Assembly: GCF_011682145.1 (NCBI RefSeq)
Contig: NZ_WHJH01000012.1
Span: 1 to 64,000 of the forward strand
Source: Massilia mucilaginosa
Lineage (GTDB): Bacteria; Pseudomonadota; Gammaproteobacteria; Burkholderiales; Burkholderiaceae_D
Direction: 5' to 3'
DNA: 64,000 nt
Shown here: piece by piece, positions 44,260 to 53,433 of the stretch
How the letters are laid out: the number at the start of each line of letters is the position of its first letter
Numbering within the stretch: position 1 is the first letter of the stretch
Made by a program: the position numbers and the translations under genes
Notes under the pieces: model-generated
The model's input: the letters and a program-made list of their open reading frames with translations, nothing else
The model's database searches: none
Told to the model about the DNA's origin: nothing

Positions 44260-45447
44260 ATGACACTGGCGACCGATCAGAACAGCGGCGCCCGGCCATT
44301 GTCCGGGGTGTCGAAAGCACTTGAGGGTATCCGGGAACTCGTGCTGGACCATTGGGCGATGCTGGTCCGTCATCACATACGCGGCGCCCAGTCGCTGCTC
44401 ACGCCCATCCTGATCAACACCCTGCCCTCCTTCTACGCCAACATTCTGCAAGCGCTCACGCCCGGCTACCCGCGCGACGACGCCACCAGCCACTCCAGCG
44501 CGGCGAGCGCGCACGGCGGCGAGCGCGCCCACATGACCGACTACGGCGCCGAACAGCTGATCCACGAATACCAGTTGCTCCAGGAAGCGATCCGCGAGGT
44601 CAGCGCCGCGCAGGGCGTGGCCATCAGCTGCGCCGAATGGCTCATCATCGAACGCTCCATCAACGCCGCCATCCGCGAATCGGTGCGCGCATTCACGTCC
44701 ATCCATGAACAGCTGCGCCACAAGGTGGCGGCCGCGCTGTCGCACGACATGCGCACCCCGCTGGCGGTGATCGCCAACGGCGCGCAGCTGATCGAGGTGG
44801 CGGAGGACCTGGCGCAGGCCAGGCGCCTCGGCGAGAAAATCGGCGCCAATGCGCTGCGCCTCGAAACCATGGTTGGCGAGGTGCTCGACGCCCTCACCGC
44901 GCACAACGGCGCGCGCCTTCCGCTGCGCCTGACCCGCTTCGACATGCGCGACCTGATCGTCGAGGTGCAGCGCGAGTTCGCCGACCGCTATCCAGCCGCG
45001 CTGGAAGTGGCCGCGCCCGGCATCACCGGCTGGTGGTGCCGCGAAACGCTGCGCCGGGCGCTGGAAAACCTGGTGTCGAACGCGATCAAGTACGGCGACG
45101 GCGGGCCGATTCGCATCGAACTGACCGAGGCGCACGGGAATATCGTGCTCACCGTGCACAACACCGGCACGCCGCTCGGCGCGGAGCAGCGCGGGCGCAT
45201 CTTCGATTATCTGCGGCGCGAGCGGCAGGTGCAGACGCAAGGCTGGGGCATCGGCCTGCCGTTCGTCAAGCAGGCCGCCGAAAGCCACGGCGGCAGCGTG
45301 GCCGTGGACAGCTCGGCGGCCACCGGCACCACCTTCCTGATCGATGTGCCGGTCGACTGCCGTCCGTATGTCGACGCGGGCGGCCGCGCGGCTCCACACG
45401 GTTCGCCGGCGCTGCCAGCAACCGGACGCCAGCCCGCGCTCGAATGA
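44260..45447 (+). CDS. Soluble sensor histidine kinase with RsbRD-like N-terminus
   Basis: A 395-residue kinase. The N-terminal 130 residues (LVLDHWAMLVRHHIRGAQSL, EYQLLQEAIREVSAAQG) are helical and resemble the RsbRD/globin-like sensor domain of stress kinases. HisKA has H162 in ALSHDMRTPLAVI. The HATPase domain shows NLVSNAIKYGDGGP and GWGIGLPFVKQAAESHGG. There are no membrane segments, so it senses an internal signal. No response regulator is nearby. GAGG precedes the ATG. Confidence 0.85.
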   Translation: MTLATDQNSGARPLSGVSKALEGIRELVLDHWAMLVRHHIRGAQSLLTPILINTLPSFYANILQALTPGYPRDDATSHSSAASAHGGERAHMTDYGAEQLIHEYQLLQEAIREVSAAQGVAISCAEWLIIERSINAAIRESVRAFTSIHEQLRHKVAAALSHDMRTPLAVIANGAQLIEVAEDLAQARRLGEKIGANALRLETMVGEVLDALTAHNGARLPLRLTRFDMRDLIVEVQREFADRYPAALEVAAPGITGWWCRETLRRALENLVSNAIKYGDGGPIRIELTEAHGNIVLTVHNTGTPLGAEQRGRIFDYLRRERQVQTQGWGIGLPFVKQAAESHGGSVAVDSSAATGTTFLIDVPVDCRPYVDAGGRAAPHGSPALPATGRQPALE

Positions 45448-45460
45448 ACACGCCGGTGCT

Positions 45461-46318
45461 TCACCCCTGCAGATTGCGGGTGGCCGCGCTGATTTGCTCC
45501 AGCGGCACCTTGGGCGTGCGGTCCGCGCACAGCAGCCCGTTGGTCTCCTGGAAGGTGTCGGCGAACTGGGTGTAGCAAAAACCGCTGAACAGCAGCGTGC
45601 TGCTGACCACTTCCAGCAAGCGCCGGCAATGGTCGATGACAGCGGCGTCCGAGTCGGCGCGCGCATAGCCCCAGGTCGGCTGCGCAGTGACGCGCTTGTC
45701 GTAGGCAATGCCGCCGAATTCGGTCAGCACGATCGGCTGCCCGCGATGCGGAAAACCGTCCAGGGTCAAGATGCGCCCGGCCGGGCGACGCTGGTCGAAC
45801 AGGGTGCGTTGCGGCTCGGTGGTTTCGTAGCGCGCGCGCAGGCGCTCCGGGTCGGCGTCGTAATCGTGGATGCCGAGGATGTCGGTGGCCGAGGCTTCCC
45901 AGCCATCGTTGCCGATCACCGGGCGCGTGCCGTCCAGGGTGCGGGTCAGGTGATACAGCGCTTCGGCCGCATTCCGGTGCGCCTGGGTCGAGGTCAGGTT
46001 CGGCACGCCCCACGACTCGTTGAACGGCACCCAGGTCTGAGGGCCTGGTCGGACGGCGCGGTCATCAGGGTGTCGGGCCAGTAGCCCTGGTCGAGCACCA
46101 TGCGCAAGAGGTACGGGCGGCCGTTGAGCATGAAGCGGTCGCGCGTGAGGGCGACCGAACGCAATGCCGTGTAAGAGCGCACGGTGTCGAGCACCTGGCC
46201 GACCAGATCGAGTGCGGCTCCAGCAGCCAGTCCTGCTTGCCGCGCGGCTTGGCCAGGTCGTGCGGGTCGTCGAGCGCGTGCACCACCACCGTCTGCGGCC
46301 CCTGCCCGGCCGACCGGC
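45461..46318 (-). pseudogene. Glycoside hydrolase family 2 gene, decayed by deletions
   Basis: Three fragments of one GH2 beta-galactosidase-like protein lie in order on the minus strand but in different frames. First [20 protein letters not shown] to EPHSIW (jelly-roll end). Then [19 protein letters not shown] to [17 protein letters not shown], where the frame breaks again. Then [43 protein letters not shown] and the C-terminal part. The N-terminal sugar-binding domain and the segment between the second and third parts are missing. The acid/base glutamate in FNESW and the nucleophile in TEFGG remain. The gene is not functional. Confidence 0.78.
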
Positions 46319-46601
46319 TGCGTTCAAAGGGAAAGAAAATGCTAGCATGCGACTAATCAATGATTTCTTTGCCTTTGTGGAAACTTTGCCTGAATGAAGG
46401 CAAAAAGATGACTTCCGGTTGTGTGTGAATTTGTACATTTTTCGAAGGGATATTCGGGCTCGCATGCACATTGGGTGACCATGCCTCACAAAATCTGTTC
46501 AATATGTAAGATGATTCCTACATCGAGATCCGAATTGCTCTTACACGCTCGATTCGCACGATAAGATCGACGCTGTTCCAACCATGAAGCTCGGAGAATG
46601 C

Positions 46602-49600
46602 ATGCTGCACACATCGGCGCCCGTACCACCCTGGCTGTCTGCCGGCCCGGTCATCGAACTGTCCCCGAGCCTGGCCAGCGCCGCGCTGCCCTCGCGCCGA
46701 TTTCCGGGAGCGCCGCCGTCGCGGGATGCCGACGCCGCCTGGAACACGTACCTCGCACACGCGCGCCGCAATTGCAACTTCATCGGCAGCGAGGCCGGCC
46801 ACCGCGAAGCGGGCAAACGGGTAGCCAACAGCCTGCGCGACGGCTCGCTGGCGTCCGACGCGGTCCTGCTGGCCGCGCAGGGCATGTTCGAGGAAGACCT
46901 CAAGCGCGCCGACGGCTCCCCCTATCTCGATTTCCTGGTGGCGCACAAGGGCTTGCCGCACGCGCTGCACGCGCTGCTGGCGATGGAAAAATTCTCGCTG
47001 TATCACGTGAACGGCGACCTGTATCTGCACGATTGCGACGGCGACGGCCGGCCGTTCGCTGTTGGCTACAGCGCCTTCGGCCCGATGGAGCTGCACCTGC
47101 GCGCGCATCTGGCCATCGCCGACAGCGCCGTCTATGCCCAGTGCGTCGACACCATCCGGCGCGCGCTGCCGACCCTGCACCCCTGCCGCCGGCCGCTGCT
47201 CGGCGTGCTGCTGCCGGACGAACCGGCGCTGTCGGACCAACTGGCCCTGCTGCCGGAGATTCTGGCGCACAACGGGCCCGCCTCATGGCTGCGCCTGACC
47301 GCGACCGCGCCGGCCAGCCTGGCGGCCTTGAGCCGCCTGAAGCCTCCCACCAGCCAATGGTGCCAGGAATATCACCGCAGCCCGGCCGCCGTGGCCAGCG
47401 CGGTGCGCGAACGCGGCGTGGACGCGGTGGCGCTGCTGGAAGACGGCGCGGCGATCACGGCGGCCGGACGCGCGCTGGCTTGCATCGGCACCCCGGCGTC
47501 GATGCGCGCCATGGCGCTCGCCAGCGGCGCCAACAAGGACGCGGCGGTGCGCTTCTCGAAAGCGGCGCAGCGATGGCCGCTGGCCGCCATCGCAGCGCTC
47601 AGTGAACTGCTGGCGGACGACGGTGCCATCCCGGCATCGGCGCGCACGGTGCTCGGCGCGCTGGCGCAAACGCATGCGCAGTCGCTGCCCGGCTTCACGC
47701 CCTGGATATCGCCCCGCGCGGCGCGCGTGCTGGCGCAGATCGCTGTCGGTGCAAGCGCCAGCGTCGACAGCGCCAATATGGCGGACCTGCCGCCGGTGCT
47801 GGCCTGCCCTCCCTGGACGGCGCCCCCCAAAAAACCGGCAGCCGCGCTGGCACTCGCTCCGCTCGCACTGGCGCCGGTGGAACGCTGGAGCGCGGCCGAA
47901 CGCGCAGCCATGCTGTACACACCGGCGCCCGGCTACACCCCGGCCGACATCCTGAAGGACCCGGTCATGGCGGCCAGATGCCTGGGTATCCACAAGGCGC
48001 CTTTCACCAGCCAGGCCGCAGAGGCGATCACGAACGCCGACACAGCCGCCTTCATGGTAGCGTGGTACGCCGCGCACGGCGCTGGCGGGCGCATTCATAG
48101 CTGGTCGCTGGCCAGCTTGCCCGAGCCGATGAACGAACAGGTGTGGAATGCGCTGAGAAGCGTGGAGATACTCGACGCAGGCCATGTGGTCGCCACGCTG
48201 GGCGTGCGCGGCCTGCCCGGTCTGACCGGCTTGTGCGAAACGGCTCCCGCGCAAAATCTCCAGCATGCCAGCTACATCGGCGCGGTGGAACTGGCCGCTC
48301 CCATGGCACGCGCCTGCGCCACGCTCAAACCCGGCGCGCCGCGCACGGCCGCGCGCGACTGGCTGCTGGCCCATCCCGAGCACGCCGCCTGCGCCCTGAT
48401 CGCGCCGGCGCTGGGCAAACCCGGCGGCGCGCGCGACCAGGCGCGCGCCGCCCTGCTGCTGATCGCGGGCGCCGGCCACGCGGACCTGCTGATGGCCGTG
48501 GCCGCGCGCTACCGGCAAAAACCGGTGGACGCAGCCTTGCGCGCCCTGCTCGAACAGGACCCGCTCGAACGCCATCCGCCAAAAATCGCAAAGCTGCCCG
48601 ACTTCTGGCAGCCGCAGGGCTGGACCCGGCCGTGCCTCGCCGCCAGCGGCCAGCCGCTCCCCGCCGCGAGCCTGGAGCATATCGGCGTCATGCTGCGCTT
48701 CCCGCACGCCGACGGCGTGTATGCCGGCGTGGACCAGCTGCGCCAGGCCTGTACCGGCGAATCGCTGGCCGCCTTTGCATGGGACGCCTTCCGCGCCTGG
48801 ACCGAGGCCGGCTCCGAACCGCGCGAGAACTGGGTCGTGAGCGCGCTCGGCCTGGTCGGCAACGACGACAGCGCGCGCAAACTGGCCCCGCTGATCCGCG
48901 CCTGGCCGGGCGAAGGGCAGCACGCGCGCGCCGTCATCGGCCTCGATGTGCTGGCCAGGATCGGCAGCGACACCGCGCTGATTCTCCTCAACGGCATCGC
49001 CCGCAAGGTCAAGTTCAAGGCCCTGCAGGACCGTGCGCGCGAAAAAATCGCCGAGGTGGCCGCCGCGCGCGGCTTCACCGGCGAGGAGCTGGAAGACCGC
49101 CTGGCGCCCGACCTCGGCCTCGACGCGCAAGGCACGCTGCTGCTCGACTTCGGCGCGCGCGCGTTCATGGTCGGCTTCGACGAAGCGCTCAAGCCGTGCG
49201 TGCGCGACGCCAACGGCAAGCGTCTGCCGGACCTGCCCAAGCCGAACAAGCGTGACGACGCGGCGCTGGCCGACGCCGCAGTAAACCGCTTCAAGCTCCT
49301 GAAAAAGGACGCCCGCAGCATCGCCGCGCAGCAGGTGCAGCGCCTGGAAGTGGCGATGTGCACGCGGCGGCGCTGGAGCGCGCAGGTGTTCCACACCTTC
49401 CTGGCCGGCCATCCGCTGCTGCGCCACCTGGTGCAACGCATCGTCTGGGGCGCGTGGGAGGCCGATGGCGGCCGCCCGCTCGGGTGCTTCCGCGTGGCCC
49501 CCGACGGCGCCCTGACCGACGCCGCCGACGACGCGTATGCGCTGCCGCCCGGCGCGCTCATCGGCATACCGCACGCGCTCGACCTGGCGCCGGCCGACGC

Positions 49601-50030
49601 TGCGGCCTTCGGCGCCCTGCTGGCCGACTATGAACTGACCCAGCCCTTCGCCCAGATCGGGCGCGACACCTACACCTTGAGCGACGCTGAACAAGCCGCC
49701 GAGCGCCTGCTGCGCTGGAACGGCATGGCGGTGCCGACCGGACGGGTGCTCGGCCTGGCCGGCAAAGGCTGGCGGCGCGGCACGCCGGAAGGCGGCGGCG
49801 TCATCGCCAGCGTCTTCAAGGCCGTCGCGCCCGGGCGCATCGCGGTACTGTGGCTCGAACCGGGCATCCATGCCGACGCCAGCGGCAGCGTCGCCGAACA
49901 GCGGCTGTGCGAGCTCGTCACCGGCGCCGGCGACCACTGGGGCTCGGTCGGCAAGGCCGAAGCGCTGTCCACGCTCGATCCGATCGCCGCGAGCGAACTG
50001 ATTCGCGATATGCAGGCCTTGTGCGCATGA
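46602..50030 (+). CDS. Giant DUF4132 (MolR/YehI-like) protein
   Basis: A protein of about 1142 residues without signal peptide or membrane segment. Much of it is alpha-helical, HEAT-like (repeats such as RDQARAALLLIAGAGHADLL, DSARKLAPLIRAWPG). The C-terminal 250 residues contain the DUF4132 domain: DDAALADAAVNRFKLLKKDA, QRLEVAMCTRRRWSAQVFHT, FLAGHPLLRHLVQRIVWGAW, IGIPHALDLAPADAAAFGAL, YELTQPFAQIGRDTY and RLCELVTGAGDHWGS. Its function is unknown in bacteria; the E. coli member was named MolR. The ATG at 46602 has GGAG five bases upstream; a longer start at 46584 has none. Confidence 0.82.
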   Translation: MLHTSAPVPPWLSAGPVIELSPSLASAALPSRRFPGAPPSRDADAAWNTYLAHARRNCNFIGSEAGHREAGKRVANSLRDGSLASDAVLLAAQGMFEEDLKRADGSPYLDFLVAHKGLPHALHALLAMEKFSLYHVNGDLYLHDCDGDGRPFAVGYSAFGPMELHLRAHLAIADSAVYAQCVDTIRRALPTLHPCRRPLLGVLLPDEPALSDQLALLPEILAHNGPASWLRLTATAPASLAALSRLKPPTSQWCQEYHRSPAAVASAVRERGVDAVALLEDGAAITAAGRALACIGTPASMRAMALASGANKDAAVRFSKAAQRWPLAAIAALSELLADDGAIPASARTVLGALAQTHAQSLPGFTPWISPRAARVLAQIAVGASASVDSANMADLPPVLACPPWTAPPKKPAAALALAPLALAPVERWSAAERAAMLYTPAPGYTPADILKDPVMAARCLGIHKAPFTSQAAEAITNADTAAFMVAWYAAHGAGGRIHSWSLASLPEPMNEQVWNALRSVEILDAGHVVATLGVRGLPGLTGLCETAPAQNLQHASYIGAVELAAPMARACATLKPGAPRTAARDWLLAHPEHAACALIAPALGKPGGARDQARAALLLIAGAGHADLLMAVAARYRQKPVDAALRALLEQDPLERHPPKIAKLPDFWQPQGWTRPCLAASGQPLPAASLEHIGVMLRFPHADGVYAGVDQLRQACTGESLAAFAWDAFRAWTEAGSEPRENWVVSALGLVGNDDSARKLAPLIRAWPGEGQHARAVIGLDVLARIGSDTALILLNGIARKVKFKALQDRAREKIAEVAAARGFTGEELEDRLAPDLGLDAQGTLLLDFGARAFMVGFDEALKPCVRDANGKRLPDLPKPNKRDDAALADAAVNRFKLLKKDARSIAAQQVQRLEVAMCTRRRWSAQVFHTFLAGHPLLRHLVQRIVWGAWEADGGRPLGCFRVAPDGALTDAADDAYALPPGALIGIPHALDLAPADAAAFGALLADYELTQPFAQIGRDTYTLSDAEQAAERLLRWNGMAVPTGRVLGLAGKGWRRGTPEGGGVIASVFKAVAPGRIAVLWLEPGIHADASGSVAEQRLCELVTGAGDHWGSVGKAEALSTLDPIAASELIRDMQALCA

Positions 50031-50058
50031 ACGCCGCCACCATGCCTGGTAAACCAGC

Positions 50059-50355
50059 ATGCTGATCCACGCCAGCAGACTGGCCCTGATCGGCATTGCC
50101 ATTGCGCTGCTCACGTTCCTGGCATTCATGCTGATCGGGTCCGACACGCTCGGGCTGCGCTGCGGCACCTTCGGCCTCGATTGCCTCGGCTACGCGGCCA
50201 CGACCTTGGTCATCGGCTGCGGCATCGGCATGTACTTTGCAATGGCCTCGTTCGACGAGCCCGATACCCAGCCGGGCCTGAAATGGGTCAGCCTGGCGCT
50301 CAACGGCGTGCCAATGTTGCTCGGCGCCGCATTCTGGGTGATGATTCTCGGATGA
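50059..50355 (+). CDS. Small membrane protein
   Basis: A 98-residue protein with three hydrophobic segments (LALIGIAIALLTFLAFMLI; YAATTLVIGCGIGMYFAMAS; SLALNGVPMLLGAAFWVMIL). No family is recognised. It lies 28 bases after the DUF4132 gene and is probably cotranscribed with it. Confidence 0.65.
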   Translation: MLIHASRLALIGIAIALLTFLAFMLIGSDTLGLRCGTFGLDCLGYAATTLVIGCGIGMYFAMASFDEPDTQPGLKWVSLALNGVPMLLGAAFWVMILG

Positions 50356-50492
50356 GCCGGGTGCCGCCACGATGACATCGGAAACCTTGCGGTTCAAGCT
50401 GCTCGAACGCCGCGCAGCCGGTGGCGCTTGTTTGCACACCCGCGTCCCCCGCCTGTAAAATTGAATTTTTGCAACTTTATCGTTCAGACCAG

Positions 50493-51653
50493 ATGACCGC
50501 CCCTGCCCCATCCATGCTCCACTTCCGCCCGCGCCGGTCGCGCGCACTGGCGTCCCTGGCGGCATCGCTTGCCATGCTCGGCGCGAGCGCGTATGCCCAA
50601 CAAGACGACAGCCAGGGCGCGGCCCCTCCCAGCGCCGCCCCGGCGCCGCACAGCGCCACGCCCGTCAAGCCCGGCCCCAATTTCGCCACCTGCGCCAAGC
50701 CGCTGTATCCGCCGGAGGCGCTGCGCCAGGAGCAGCAAGGCACGGTGACGCTGTCGTTCCTGATCGGCACCGACGGCGCGGTCAAGGCATCGAAGATCGT
50801 CAAATCGAGCGGCTTCGCCTTGCTCGACAAGGCGGCCAGTGACGGCATCGGCCGCTGCAAGTTCACAGCGACCCGGGTAGACGGCCAGCCGGTGCAATCC
50901 TGGATGCAAATGCAATACGTCTGGACGCTCGGCGGCCCCGACCCGGCACGGGCGGCAGCCGATCTGGCCCTCGCCGTGGCCGGCGCCGAACGCGGCGACC
51001 CGGCGTATCAGCATCAGCTCGGACTCATCCACATCAATGCGAGCGGCCTTGAGCGCAAACCGCGCGAAGCCATGACCTTGTGGCGCAAGGCTGCCGAGCA
51101 AGGCTACATGCCTGCGCAGCTGTCGCTGGCCATGGGCCTGCGCATCGGCCTGGCCGGACAGCCCGACGAGGCGCTGGCCATGGACTGGTACCGCAAGGCG
51201 GCCGATCTGGGCTCGGCGCAAGGCCAGCATGACCTGGCGACCATGCTCCTGCGGCGCGATGGCGCCGGCGACAGGGCGGCAGCGCGCGACTGGCTGCGCA
51301 AGGCGGCGGCGCGGGGCTACGCGCACAGCCAGGCTTCCTACGGCAGCATGCTGATGCAGGAGCGCACCCCGGAATCGATCGAGGAAGGATTGGCGCTGGT
51401 GCGCAAGGCGGTGGCGCAACAGCATGCGGGTGGCCAGCTGGCCCTCGCGCGCGCCTACCAGGCCGGACACGGCGTGGAGCGCGACGAGGCCCAGGCGGCG
51501 GACCTGTATGAAAAGGCCGCGCTCAATGGCAGCAAGGCGGCGCAGAAGGCCCTGGCCGAGCTGTACGAACACGGCACCGGCGTGGCGGCCGATCCGGTCA
51601 AGGCGGCCCAGTGGCGCCAGATTGCCGCGTCCCCGCCAGCGTGGGCGCGCTGA
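50493..51653 (+). CDS. Secreted TonB C-terminal domain plus Sel1 repeats protein
   Basis: A 386-residue protein. A signal peptide (ALASLAASLAMLGASAYAQQ) is followed by a TonB-type C-terminal domain (CAKPLYPPEALRQEQQGTVT, SFLIGTDGAVKASKIVKSSG, PVQSWMQMQYVW), and then six or more Sel1/TPR-like repeats (AYQHQLGLIHINASGLERKP, EAMTLWRKAAEQGYMPAQLS, WYRKAADLGSAQGQHDLATM and others). The TonB fold stands at the N-terminal side instead of the usual C-terminal end, and no transmembrane anchor other than the signal peptide is present. It therefore is not a classical TonB; it may be a periplasmic scaffold. Confidence 0.8.
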   Translation: MTAPAPSMLHFRPRRSRALASLAASLAMLGASAYAQQDDSQGAAPPSAAPAPHSATPVKPGPNFATCAKPLYPPEALRQEQQGTVTLSFLIGTDGAVKASKIVKSSGFALLDKAASDGIGRCKFTATRVDGQPVQSWMQMQYVWTLGGPDPARAAADLALAVAGAERGDPAYQHQLGLIHINASGLERKPREAMTLWRKAAEQGYMPAQLSLAMGLRIGLAGQPDEALAMDWYRKAADLGSAQGQHDLATMLLRRDGAGDRAAARDWLRKAAARGYAHSQASYGSMLMQERTPESIEEGLALVRKAVAQQHAGGQLALARAYQAGHGVERDEAQAADLYEKAALNGSKAAQKALAELYEHGTGVAADPVKAAQWRQIAASPPAWAR

Positions 51654-51734
51654 CGCGGCCCCTTGCCCGCCCCAGCCGCGCACGTCGTTGCCGCCAAACA
51701 CCATTCGGCGGATGGCCGGGCTGGCCAGGTCACA

Positions 51735-51821
51735 TTACCCAATTCGCCAAACAGGACATGCGACGACCTGCGCCTGCGCGGCGGATGACAGAACAAACGC
51801 TGCCAGGACCAGTGCTTGCAT
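51735..51821 (-). pseudogene. Truncated second STY0301-like immunity gene
   Basis: A short frame from the ATG at 51821 encodes MQALVLAAFVLSSAAQAQVV and ACPV, which is a signal peptide plus the start of the mature protein, almost the same design as the intact neighbour (signal peptide then V-x-CP). Then it ends in an unrelated WRIG and stop. I read it as the 5-prime remnant of an extra immunity gene of the same family. Confidence 0.62.
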
Positions 51822-51862
51822 TGGACCACAATGGCGAACTATTCCACTGCATGCTTGACCGA

Positions 51863-52294
51863 TCACTTGCAAACGGCCCACGCGTTCCAGATGTACGGGT
51901 TCTGCCGCACCCTGGTCTGCTTGACGTGCAGCATGCACGAGGTCAATTTGCTGTCGAGCCGTTGCCAACGCTCGAGGCGTCCACCCCCCCATGTTTCGCC
52001 GCCGTACACGCACACCAGCCAGTTGTCCTTCTCCGGAAAGACGCCGAACTCGGTTTTCCATCCACCTTTCATCTTGATGGGGGCAGGCGGAACCAGCGTC
52101 TGCTCGCTGTAGAGCTCACCATCGTGAATGTAGGTATAGCTCAGATGCGCCGGTTTCATCAGACCGTGCCCTTCCGGATCGGTCGCATCCGGCGAGAGCG
52201 TGAGCGTCTTGGGCGGATAGACAGCGGGACAGCTCACCTCGACCGCCTGCGCCGTCGAGGCCACGATCATCGCAGTAAGCAGAATCGCTTTCAA
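51863..52294 (-). CDS. STY0301 family periplasmic immunity-type protein
   Basis: A 143-residue secreted protein of the STY0301 family. A TTG start at 52292-52294 overlaps the stop of the amidase gene by four bases (TTGA); then a signal peptide (KAILLTAMIVASTAQA) and the mature domain VEVSCPAVYPPKTLTL, GGWKTEFGVFPEKDNWLVCV and YGGETWGGGRLERWQRLDSK. Four cysteines are conserved in the family. The overlap and order Hcp, amidase, STY0301 make it the probable immunity partner of the BPSL0067 protein. Confidence 0.78.
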   Translation of the reverse strand: MKAILLTAMIVASTAQAVEVSCPAVYPPKTLTLSPDATDPEGHGLMKPAHLSYTYIHDGELYSEQTLVPPAPIKMKGGWKTEFGVFPEKDNWLVCVYGGETWGGGRLERWQRLDSKLTSCMLHVKQTRVRQNPYIWNAWAVCK

Positions 52295-52746
52295 TCGACC
52301 ACCACCACGTAGAATTCCGAGGCCTCGTTCGCTCCATCGCGCAGCCTGGGGTCGCGCCGCCGGTCCGCTTCCGACCACGATCTGACATTGCGTTTGCCCG
52401 GTGCCTTGTTGACCCACTGGTCAACCATATTAATCTGGGTAGGCTTCCCTTTGGCATCCCTGCCGGCTTCGCCAAAACTGTGAAAGAGCGCAGCGTGCCA
52501 TCCGCTTTGATTGGGATAGCGCCACCTGTTTTCAACGAGTTTGAAGTTGGCGATGACCGTGCCGGGAGCCAGGTCGGCCGTATCGAGCACCCTGGCCCCG
52601 CGTTTCCACCGGCTGGTATGTCCCACATCGGTATACTCTTGAGGCAAGCGTGCGCACTGCCCATTTGCAACCTGGGTCGTTTCGAGGCGCTTCCATTCCG
52701 CGATCAAATCATCCAGGTTGCCACGATAAACAACGGGGTGAGGCAT
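52291..52746 (-). CDS. BPSL0067 family T6SS peptidoglycan amidase effector
   Basis: A 151-residue papain-like (NlpC/P60-type) protein of the BPSL0067 family. The catalytic cysteine C31 lies in NGQCARLPQ and the histidine H84 in SGWHAALF; PGTVIANFKLVENRWRYPNQ is the family strand between them. There is no signal peptide. It is 12 bases downstream of hcp, the usual arrangement for an effector carried by the Hcp ring, and is followed by its STY0301-type partner. It should cut peptide cross-links of target cell walls. Confidence 0.83.
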   Translation of the reverse strand: MPHPVVYRGNLDDLIAEWKRLETTQVANGQCARLPQEYTDVGHTSRWKRGARVLDTADLAPGTVIANFKLVENRWRYPNQSGWHAALFHSFGEAGRDAKGKPTQINMVDQWVNKAPGKRNVRSWSEADRRRDPRLRDGANEASEFYVVVVD

Positions 52747-52758
52747 TCAGACCTCCCC

Positions 52759-53250
52759 TTACGCGCATCGGTTCGATGCGCAATCCCAGCCGCCGGCGGA
52801 GTTGCCTTCTGGTCCGCCTTTGATGCCCTGGCGGGTGTATTTCCATTTCATCTTGGAATACGCCAGATGCACGTATTCGGTCACGATGCCACTGTCGCCG
52901 CTATCGGGCGTCACGCTCGAGACGATCACGTTTTCCAGATCCACGGTGTAGTAATTGACCGGCTTGCCATCGCCATCGGCGCGCATGAACTGGAACGAGG
53001 CTTTGGCAATGGTCTTGCCCATGGCGCAATGCTGTTGCAGGATCGGGGACGCCATGTCGGCCAGCTTTTTGAAGGACAGGTCGGACAGTTCCGCCCTGCC
53101 GGTGGTCAGCCCGCCGGAAGTCGAGGCCGTCGATGCGCCCGGTTGGTACACGCTCCAGGTCACGCGCGATACTTCGATCCAGTCCTTGTGGCCGGCATCC
53201 GTGGATTCGCCCTTGATACCGTCGAGTTGCAGGTAGACATCTGTTGCCAT
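52759..53250 (-). CDS. hcp: Hcp family type VI secretion tube protein
   Basis: A 163-residue Hcp-family protein: VYLQLDGIKGESTDAGHKDW at the start, SVYQPGASTASTSGGLTTGR, LADMASPILQQHCAMGKTIA and YYTVDLENVIVSSVTPDSGD in the body, and a C-terminal Gly/Ser/Cys tail. Hcp forms the inner tube of the T6SS and carries small effectors. GGAG precedes the ATG. There are no other T6SS structural genes in the window, so this is an orphan Hcp island served by a main T6SS cluster elsewhere. Confidence 0.9.
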   Translation of the reverse strand: MATDVYLQLDGIKGESTDAGHKDWIEVSRVTWSVYQPGASTASTSGGLTTGRAELSDLSFKKLADMASPILQQHCAMGKTIAKASFQFMRADGDGKPVNYYTVDLENVIVSSVTPDSGDSGIVTEYVHLAYSKMKWKYTRQGIKGGPEGNSAGGWDCASNRCA

Positions 53251-53433
53251 GTTGACTCCAAAAATATTAACTAATCAGTATTATCGCTGCAACCCGGCAG
53301 TATTGCCATTAAATTAATGTTAAATCGCTGGCTTCAATTTTCTACAATTCGGGCGCTAGCGTTTTGCTGCGCCTCCTTGCTGAGGTAACATCGTCAGCCT
53401 GCGCAAGACCAACGTTATTTCTGAGGTGACAGC

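Noticed and set aside
47283-50168. Minus-strand frame of 961 codons opposite the DUF4132 gene
   Set aside because: Biased composition, no ribosome site, no domain. Antisense shadow of the DUF4132 gene.
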